19,006 nucleotides of DNA. Origin: Anaerolineales bacterium (lineage in GTDB: Bacteria > Chloroflexota > Anaerolineae > Anaerolineales > UBA6663). Made by a program: the position numbers and the translations under genes. Location of the stretch: positions 1 to 19,006 of the forward strand of contig JAGOBN010000014.1 in assembly GCA_017999235.1 (NCBI GenBank). Direction: 5' to 3'. Positions within the stretch are counted from its first letter, which is position 1. Each line of letters begins with the position of its first letter. Below the pieces are notes generated by a model that saw nothing but the letters and a program-made list of their open reading frames with translations, searched no databases and was not told where the DNA came from. Of the stretch, positions 14,826 through 19,006 are shown piece by piece.

Positions 14826-15851
14826 ATGGACCACGGTGGTGCCTTTGACCGCTTCGCCCCGGCGATCATCAAGGTGTATCGCCGCGACCCGGACGCCTTT
14901 TGGGCGGCCGTCATGGCCCCCTTCCTGGCGGCCGACTTCTCCCTCCTGACCTGGCTCCAACACCTCAAGGTTGACCTGGAATTACTCGCCGCTTTCCAGG
15001 GGCTGGATGACGAAGCCCGTCAGGTGCTACGGGACTTTGGTGGCCGGCTCGGCCTGGATGTGACCAATTGGAAGAGCAACCGGCTGCAGTATTTCAAGGA
15101 TGCCTATCCCGTCTTTGCTTTCCTGGCCGTGTGGATGGAGGCCGAAGGGCTGGATGACTACGTCGCGCGGTTTGGCGATATCCTGCGCGCCGGCGTCTTC
15201 GCCGTGGCCGGCTACGGCATTCTGGACGCCAACGTCGACAGCAACACCCCGTCTCCGGTGGAACTGCTGACCGCCCAGGCCTTAATCGCCGAGTACGAGA
15301 CCCGGGCGCTGAACCTCTTCGGTGTCTCGCCGGCCAACCTCGCCATCCTGCACCGGATGCGCACGCTCTTCCTGGAAGCCGAAATCCGCGAGAAGGCCGC
15401 GCGCTGGCAGACCAGCCCCTACCGGCTGGACAACCCCAAGGAGCTGGGCGCCAAGGGCGCCAACTCGGTGACACCGTTCATGCTGAGCCTGGAGCGGCTG
15501 GGGAAAGCCCACCTGATCGACGACTACTGGGAGGTCTTTCTCCTGTTCGGAGCCGCGATCCAGATGATCGACGATTGGCAAGACCTGGAGGGCGACCTGG
15601 CCGCCGGCCACTACTCGTATGTGACCCTGGGGCTGGACGGGCCGCGCGACCTTAAAGACCCCCGGGCGGCCGCGCGCCGGCTGCGCGCCGACCAGCCTCG
15701 CCTCCGCAAGACATATGCGCGCGCCCAGGAGATGATTGGGCAGTCCCGGGCGATCCTGGACAAGCTAGACGACCGCTATCTCGGCCGGCTGGTGGACGTG
15801 ACCGAGCTGCGGCTGAACCGCTACTTCCACCACGACCTAAAAATGGCGTGA
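14826..15851 (+). CDS. Class I isoprenoid-synthase-like enzyme
   Basis: 341 residues, nearly all helical. The second half holds a DDxxD motif (DDWQD, residues 249-253) in the setting LFGAAIQMIDDWQDLEGD, very like the second Asp-rich motif (DDxxD with GD) of trans-prenyltransferases. An earlier DANVD (134-138) in GYGILDANVDSNTP may be the first metal site, and K210 in AKGA may contact diphosphate. Enzymes with this fold join or cyclise prenyl diphosphates with magnesium. The first 110 residues are not typical of polyprenyl synthases, so the substrate is unknown. ATG 14826 is preceded by GGTGA at 5 bases; GTG 14817, which overlaps the previous stop, is the alternative. The frame is open far upstream, but that part is a shadow of the membrane-protein gene. 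Confidence 0.72.
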   Translation: MDHGGAFDRFAPAIIKVYRRDPDAFWAAVMAPFLAADFSLLTWLQHLKVDLELLAAFQGLDDEARQVLRDFGGRLGLDVTNWKSNRLQYFKDAYPVFAFLAVWMEAEGLDDYVARFGDILRAGVFAVAGYGILDANVDSNTPSPVELLTAQALIAEYETRALNLFGVSPANLAILHRMRTLFLEAEIREKAARWQTSPYRLDNPKELGAKGANSVTPFMLSLERLGKAHLIDDYWEVFLLFGAAIQMIDDWQDLEGDLAAGHYSYVTLGLDGPRDLKDPRAAARRLRADQPRLRKTYARAQEMIGQSRAILDKLDDRYLGRLVDVTELRLNRYFHHDLKMA

Positions 15852-15886
15852 CGGTCGCGCGCAGCGGTCCCTTTCGAAAGGCACAT

Positions 15887-16408
15887 ATGACGAATTCGAT
15901 TCTGATCACCTATGCCAGCCGCACGGGCACCACTGCCGAAGTCGCGGAAGTCATCGGGCAAACCCTGTCCCAGAACGGCGTACCGGTCCAGGTGTTGGCG
16001 ATGGAGGCTGTCAAAGACCTCTCACCCTACGGGGCGGTGGTGGTTGGCAGCGCCATCCGCCAGTCACGCTGGTTGCCGGAGGCGGCGGCGTTTATTCAAA
16101 CCCACCGCCCCGCCCTGTCCCAAAAGCCGACCGCCCTCTTCACGGTCTGCATCACCCTGGCGATGGCGAACTCCGGCCAATATCGCTCCGCCGTTTCGAC
16201 CTGGGTGGCGCCAATCCGCGCGCAAGTCCGACCCGTGAGCGAGGCGTTCTTCGCCGGCCGGCTGGATTTCAGCCACCTGCCGTTCACCTGGGACACCCTG
16301 CTGCTGCGCGCGGCCGTGGCCCTGGGCATCTTCCCCAAGGGGGATCGCCGAGATTGGGCTGCCATCCGCGCCTGGGCTGAGGCGATCCGTCCGCTGCTGG
16401 CGGCTTGA
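15887..16408 (+). CDS. Flavodoxin-domain protein, HemG-like
   Basis: 173 residues. The N-terminus ILITYASRTGTTAEVAEVIG is the FMN phosphate-binding loop of flavodoxins (T-x-S-x-TGTT, residues 8-16). Then come VVVGSAIRQSRWLPEAAAFI and FTVCITLA, which resemble the menaquinone-dependent protoporphyrinogen oxidase HemG branch rather than small electron-carrier flavodoxins. It probably binds FMN and transfers electrons to or from a partner. The ATG at 15887 has AAAGG 5 bases upstream. A GTG at 15848 overlapping the previous stop would add 13 residues with no support. It starts 35 bases after the isoprenoid-type gene, so co-transcription is likely. No heme-pathway gene is nearby, so a role in heme synthesis is not supported by context. 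Confidence 0.85.
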   Translation: MTNSILITYASRTGTTAEVAEVIGQTLSQNGVPVQVLAMEAVKDLSPYGAVVVGSAIRQSRWLPEAAAFIQTHRPALSQKPTALFTVCITLAMANSGQYRSAVSTWVAPIRAQVRPVSEAFFAGRLDFSHLPFTWDTLLLRAAVALGIFPKGDRRDWAAIRAWAEAIRPLLAA

Positions 16409-16493
16409 ACGGCCTCCCAGCGGAAGGCTCTGGCCGATCCCGCCTAAACCGTTCCATGCATCCAGGCTATCCACTGCTGGAGTCTGTCTCTTC

Positions 16494-17372
16494 ATGAAAT
16501 CGACCCCCGCGACTTACACCGTCAAACCCTTTCCGGTGATCCGGCGCGCGACCGTTGAGGTCCTGGAGGCTTCGCACCGGAAACACATGATCCACGGCTT
16601 GATCGAAGTCGACGTGACCGAGCCGCGCCGCCTGATCCGCGAGCACAAGGCGCGCACGGGTGAGGCGCTGTCGTTCACGGGCTTCATCGTCCATTGCCTG
16701 GCGTTGGCCGTTGACCAGAACAAACACATGCAGGCCTACCGGGATTGGCGCAACCGTCTGATCCTCTTTGACGACGTTGATGTCAGCACCATGATCGAGC
16801 GCGAGGTGGAGGGGCGCCACGAGGTCATCCCGACCGTCCTGCGGGCCGCCAACCGGAAATCCCTGCCCGAAATTCACGCCGAAATTCGCGCCGCCCAAAC
16901 ACGCCCGGTGGAGCAGGCCAGGGTCTTCCAGATTATTCAGTGGTACCTGGCGCTGCCGGCCTTTATCCGGCAGTGGTTCTTCCATGTACTGGACCGCTCG
17001 CCGCACTTGATGAAGCAGAACGGCGGGACGGTGATGCTCACATCCGTGGGGATGTTCGGCGAGGGCAGCGGCTGGGGGCTTCCCCTGCCCAGCCACACGC
17101 TCAATGTCACCGTCGGCGGCCTGGCTGTCAAACCCGGGGTGGTGGCCGGGCGCATCGAGGTCCGCGATTATTTATGCCTGACGATCAGCTTCGACCACGA
17201 CCTCATCGACGGGGCGCCCGCCGCCCGCTTCGTCCAACGGTTCAAGACGCTGATCGAGGCCGGCCGCGGGCTCCCAGGCGAACAGACAAGCGCCTCTTCT
17301 AAAGAGACCCCTTCAGGTCGGTCGGCCAACTCCGCGGCACTCGCCCAGGCTCGGGAATCAGGGGGGCCTTAA
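16494..17372 (+). CDS. 2-oxoacid dehydrogenase E2-type acyltransferase, catalytic domain only
   Basis: 292 residues. The C-terminal half carries the E2/CAT active site: SFDHDLIDGAPAARF (H235, D239 and G240 of HxxxDG), preceded by TVMLTSVGMFGE and LNVTVGG as in dihydrolipoyl acyltransferases. There is no lipoyl domain and no E1/E3-binding domain, so it probably transfers acyl groups from CoA to another acceptor, as chloramphenicol acetyltransferase does, rather than working inside a dehydrogenase complex. The family domain ends near residue 256; the last 35 residues are Ser/Ala/Gly-rich and run into the edge of an IS21 remnant, so the natural C-terminus may have been altered. GGAG lies 11 bases before the ATG, slightly far. 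It follows the flavodoxin gene after 85 bases. Confidence 0.85.
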   Translation: MKSTPATYTVKPFPVIRRATVEVLEASHRKHMIHGLIEVDVTEPRRLIREHKARTGEALSFTGFIVHCLALAVDQNKHMQAYRDWRNRLILFDDVDVSTMIEREVEGRHEVIPTVLRAANRKSLPEIHAEIRAAQTRPVEQARVFQIIQWYLALPAFIRQWFFHVLDRSPHLMKQNGGTVMLTSVGMFGEGSGWGLPLPSHTLNVTVGGLAVKPGVVAGRIEVRDYLCLTISFDHDLIDGAPAARFVQRFKTLIEAGRGLPGEQTSASSKETPSGRSANSAALAQARESGGP

Positions 17373-17384
17373 CCTGCCTTTGGG

Positions 17385-17586
17385 CTTGGAAGGGCTCCCG
17401 TTTGCTGCCGCGTGGTTTGCGCTCGCGTTTCGGGGCGCTGCCGCGCTTGAGCGCCTGGCTTACGGTCTTGGGATCCACCACTAATTGCGCCGCGATGTCT
17501 TTCTGGCAGACCCCTCGGTCATGCAACGCTTTGATCACGGCAAAGTCCTCCTTAGCAACACAGCTGCCTCCCGCAATGATTACCAA
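17385..17586 (-). pseudogene. IS21-family transposase IstA, N-terminal fragment
   Basis: The minus strand encodes AKEDFAVIKALHDRGVCQKD and AAQLVVDPKTVSQALKRGSA, then PKRERKPRGSK. This is the helix-turn-helix N-terminus of IS21 IstA proteins, which are normally about 400-500 residues with a DDE domain. Similarity stops after about residue 65 (near 17390), and the frame runs on to 17299 with unrelated residues. No DDE domain and no IstB gene are present, so it is a dead fragment. The frame begins at a TTG (17586); translation, if any, could start elsewhere. It abuts the 3' end of the acyltransferase gene. Confidence 0.78.
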
Positions 17587-17597
17587 CGCGGAGGCAG
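17564..17597. repeat. Inverted repeat at the start of the IS21 remnant
   Basis: CTGCCTCC (17564-17571) and GGAGGCAG (17590-17597) form a perfect 8-base stem with an 18-base loop over the proximal end of the IstA frame. It may be part of the original upstream region of the insertion sequence, for instance a hairpin controlling transposase expression. The outer end of the element is probably within 17600-17640, but I see no second terminus to pair it with. Confidence 0.45.
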
Positions 17598-17661
17598 TCT
17601 ATGCGATGTTCAGAGGACTTTACACCCGTTGCTGACAGGCCGTCGAACAAACTGTAGCTGG

Positions 17662-17943
17662 CTAAGCCAGTTCCACTTTCAGCTTCTTGCCCAGCGCCGC
17701 CGCCGCCCGCTCCAAGGTCAGCAAGGACACCGACGCATTCAAAGGGTCCAGCAGGCGGTCGAGCGCCGCCCGGCTGGTCTTCATCCGGCTGGCCATCGCG
17801 GACTTCGTTAATTTGTGGCGTTTCATCTCAAGTGCAATTTGATAGGCGATCACCCGCTTGACGGCTGTTGCTTCCACTTCTTCCAGCAGCCGCTCTTCGC
17901 GCAGGAAGTCATCAAACCGGCTGCCTACGTGCTTGTTGTTCAT
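17662..17943 (-). CDS. XRE-family antitoxin (HigA-like)
   Basis: 93 residues. A short N-terminal part (MNNKHVGSRFDDFLREERLL) is followed by a Cro/C1-type helix-turn-helix: EMKRHKLTKSAMASRMKTSR, then AALDRLLDP and LLTLERAAAALGKKLKV. This is typical of antitoxins paired with RelE/HigB (Gp49-like) toxins, which bind the toxin and repress the operon. ATG 17943 is preferred to ATG 17949 or GTG 17952, because AGGAG lies 8 bases before it and only 2 bases before the second. The toxin frame upstream on the same strand ends at 17949, just 5 bases before this start, a toxin-first order as in higBA. The gene looks intact although its toxin partner is broken. Confidence 0.85.
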   Translation of the reverse strand: MNNKHVGSRFDDFLREERLLEEVEATAVKRVIAYQIALEMKRHKLTKSAMASRMKTSRAALDRLLDPLNASVSLLTLERAAAALGKKLKVELA

Positions 17944-17948
17944 AGTCA

Positions 17949-18315
17949 TCACTCCTGCTTCAGATCAGTCAACCGGCGGCGGGCGGTTTCCAGGTCCTCC
18001 CGCGGCGTCTTCTAAGATTTCTTGATAAACCCGTGGAGCAACACCATCCAGTTGCTCATCACGGTGAAGATGACGCGCGCGATGCCCTGCTTCAGATTGG
18101 AGCGCACCTCCCACAGACCGGGCTCCAACTTGCGGATCTGTCAGCGGCATCCCGATTGGCCAGCCGTATTGAGCGGTCTTGATATCTTCCCCAATGGTCT
18201 TCCGATCCTCGCGCCGCAACTCCTTCAGCCATTCCCGCACCGGCTCATGGTCGGCCTCCGTGCGATAGAACACCACGGTCAAGGTTGGTTCGTCGTTGTC
18301 TGGATTAGCCGTCAT
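17949..18315 (-). pseudogene. Broken RelE/HigB-type (Gp49-like) toxin
   Basis: From ATG 18315 the frame reads TVVFYRTEADHEPVREWLKE, then LRREDRKTIGEDIKTAQYGW and PIGMPL, a clear Gp49-like (PF05973) ribosome-dependent mRNA nuclease N-terminus. Near 18131-18145 one extra base (net) shifts the frame. The remainder of the toxin continues in the next frame as RKLEPGLWEVRSNLKQG, then ARVIFTVMSNWMVLLHGF and IKKS. There a TAG (18014-18012) interrupts it where homologues have glutamine (KKSQKTP), after which KTPREDLETARRRL follows to a TGA at 17951-17949. Both a frameshift and a nonsense change make it very unlikely to be functional. A 116-residue product ending at 17965 would contain only the first half of the fold. 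Confidence 0.85.
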
Positions 18316-18320
18316 AACCG

Positions 18321-18345
18321 CATTGTACTATTTATGATACACAAC
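18321..18345 (-). promoter_or_regulatory. Possible promoter/operator of the toxin-antitoxin operon
   Basis: On the minus strand TACAAT (5 of 6 to TATAAT) lies 6 bases before the toxin ATG, with a TTTGGT about 16 bases upstream. Transcription would start at or next to the ATG, giving a leaderless message. The -10 element is overlapped by GTA-TCATAAATAG-TAC, an imperfect palindrome that could be the antitoxin operator. The AT-rich patch stands out from its GC-rich surroundings. Confidence 0.4.
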
Positions 18346-18394
18346 CAAAGCTAGGCGAACATCCTCAGTCTCGACCGCAACCAAGCCGGTCAGC

Positions 18395-18540
18395 GGAACA
18401 GAAACGGAACAATTCGCAGGCTCGGAACGATCTATCCTGTGACCAGGTACACGGCGACTGGCCGGCTCGGTTGAGGAAATGGCCCGCCCCAGATGGAACA
18501 GAAACGGAACAATTTGCGCGCCTGAATGGACTTACCCTGT
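18395..18540 (+). repeat. Direct repeat pair, 100-base spacing
   Basis: GGAACAGAAACGGAACAATT occurs identically at 18395-18414 and 18495-18514. The following 26 bases match at about 15 positions in register, ending in CCTGT in both copies, so each degenerate unit is about 46 bases. The start-to-start distance is exactly 100 bases. The unit itself contains GGAACAGAAA and CGGAACAATT, an internal partial repeat. Confidence 0.7.
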
Positions 18541-18600
18541 TGCCAACGACCTGGACTGGCGGCGCTTCAACGGCCGGCCTACCTATGCGAGGCAGTTCTA

Positions 18601-18736
18601 TGACCTGACGAGGCGGTTTCGAGGCAGTCGCCAAGGCCATCCAGAGCGACAATGTTCCCGGCAAAAGGCCTGGTCGGCCGGCCTTTACCGAGCGAGGTGT
18701 TTCGATGACGTAGCGCGGCGGTTTCGAAGCGGTCGC
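18601..18736 (+). repeat. Direct repeat pair, 105-base spacing (dispersed repeat copies 2 and 3)
   Basis: The 31-base units at 18601-18631 and 18706-18736 match at 25 of 31 positions, around the core GGTTTCGA, followed by GGCAGTCGC or AGCGGTCGC. Both begin with TGAC. The first unit shares a 15-base identical core with 3879-3893. I do not recognise the family. Confidence 0.55.
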
Positions 18737-18765
18737 GTTAGCGGAAATCCGCTACGCTGGTACAA

Positions 18766-18795
18766 ACGAAAAGACCTGAGCCAATGCCAGGTCTT
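18766..18795 (-). terminator. Intrinsic terminator downstream of the tRNA-like RNA
   Basis: On the minus strand AAGACCTG (18795-18788) pairs with CAGGTCTT (18778-18771) over 8 bases with a 9-base loop, followed by TTCGTTT. It lies about 20 bases beyond the 3' end of the tRNA-like sequence on the same strand, so it most likely ends that transcript. Confidence 0.7.
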
Positions 18796-18814
18796 CTCTA
18801 TAAACTTGTCTTTG

Positions 18815-19006
18815 AGGCGACGGTGGGATTTGAACCCACGTATAAGGGTTTTGCAGGACGCCTCAGCCGTTTTTTCGTTCCTATGCCGCGTTTGGGCATT
18901 TTACGGCTAAGTTACCAGCAAAATCGTCGCTCGAAAATAACGTCCGTACCTGTGCCGTCGGTCTGCGACTGTACCTTGCCAGCAAACAACCGTAACCGTC
19001 GAAAAC
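18815..19006 (-). ncRNA. tRNA-like RNA, partial: compact tmRNA end or tRNA-Cys 3' half
   Basis: On the minus strand a perfect T-arm (GTGGG-TTCAAAT-CCCAC) is followed by a 7-base acceptor strand CGTCGCC (18822-18816). Two readings fit. (a) tRNA-Cys 3' half (18856-18815): 7-base loop CTGCAAA with anticodon GCA, stem strand ACCCT, 5-base variable loop and U73, all correctly spaced; but no matching 5' half precedes it. (b) tmRNA: the last bases of the window read GTTTTCGACGG on the same strand, like the conserved tmRNA 5' segment after the acceptor strand. GTTTGCTGG could pair with CCTGCAAAAC as helix P2, and a short frame GTA AAA TGC CCA AAC GCG GCA TAG after TTAGCC resembles a tag. A tmRNA of about 200 bases would be unusually short, and the acceptor end (U73, no G-U pair seen) is atypical. 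A terminator follows, which supports a transcribed RNA. The 5' end lies outside. Confidence 0.42.

Larger units (their letters stand above)
18346..18760. other. Non-coding stretch with degenerate repeats
   Basis: About 400 bases with frames open on both strands but no protein I recognise. Two pairs of direct repeats with periods of 100 and 105 bases fill much of it. Together with the neighbouring IS21 fragment and broken toxin it looks like decaying accessory DNA. Confidence 0.5.

Noticed and set aside
15887..16408. Naming the flavodoxin gene hemG
   Set aside because: Similarity is to the broad HemG/flavodoxin group, no heme-synthesis genes are near, and flavodoxin-domain proteins of this length have several roles.
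18395..18540. Possible CRISPR array from the repeated 20-base unit
   Set aside because: Only two copies 100 bases apart, repeats diverge after 20 bases, and no cas genes are present; the spacing is too large for CRISPR spacers.
18479..18910. Plus-strand open frame of 143 codons ending over the tRNA-like sequence
   Set aside because: Its end (RRWDLNPRIRVLQDA) is the typical spurious translation of the antisense of a tRNA T-arm, and the rest crosses degenerate repeats.
18815..19006. Group I intron inside a tRNA-Cys gene
   Set aside because: It would explain the missing 5' half, but I see none of the conserved core elements (such as an AGAGACUA-like P7/P3 strand) in the 150 bases before the 3' half.

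Overview
The window is GC-rich DNA packed with multi-domain signalling proteins (tandem PAS and GAF domains, HD-GYP, GGDEF, NarX/NarL-type two-component proteins, a MalT-like LuxR regulator), together with a GH35 beta-galactosidase and an IS21 remnant. This mix suggests a Chloroflexota bacterium (Anaerolineae or Caldilineae-like). That assignment is inferred from gene style only, because no ribosomal or other marker gene is present.

Layout. (1) 1-3509, minus: the 5' part of a GH35 beta-galactosidase gene cut by the window edge, with a large MalT-like ATP-dependent LuxR regulator upstream on the same strand. (2) 3510-4680: intergenic DNA, then a decayed plus-strand GAF-GGDEF diguanylate cyclase with at least three frame breaks. 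(3) 4682-13578, minus: a signalling block transcribed as PAS histidine kinase, NarL-type response regulator, the C-terminal tail of a second histidine kinase, a receiver-only response regulator, and a 1674-residue membrane-anchored PAS(6)-GAF(4)-HD-GYP protein that probably degrades cyclic-di-GMP. (4) 13579-13929: divergent promoter region. (5) 13930-17372, plus: a tightly spaced cluster of a polytopic membrane protein, a class I isoprenoid-synthase-like enzyme, a flavodoxin/HemG-like protein and a lipoyl-less E2-type acyltransferase. (6) 17299-18315, minus: accessory DNA with an IS21 IstA fragment, an intact XRE antitoxin and a doubly broken RelE/HigB-type toxin. (7) 18316-19006: non-coding DNA with degenerate direct repeats, a minus-strand terminator and the 3' part of a tRNA-like RNA (tmRNA end or tRNA-Cys 3' half) cut by the window end.

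How the parts work together. The kinase and NarL regulator look like a working pair. The receiver-only regulator, with the kinase tail just before it, looks like a decayed duplicate of that pair feeding into the HD-GYP gene. The diguanylate cyclase facing the HD-GYP gene is dead, so local cyclic-di-GMP turnover appears shifted to degradation. The best candidate for an undescribed system is the four-gene cluster at 13930-17372, which joins a DDxxD isoprenoid-type enzyme to a flavodoxin, an acyltransferase and a membrane protein. Its function is not known from the sequence.
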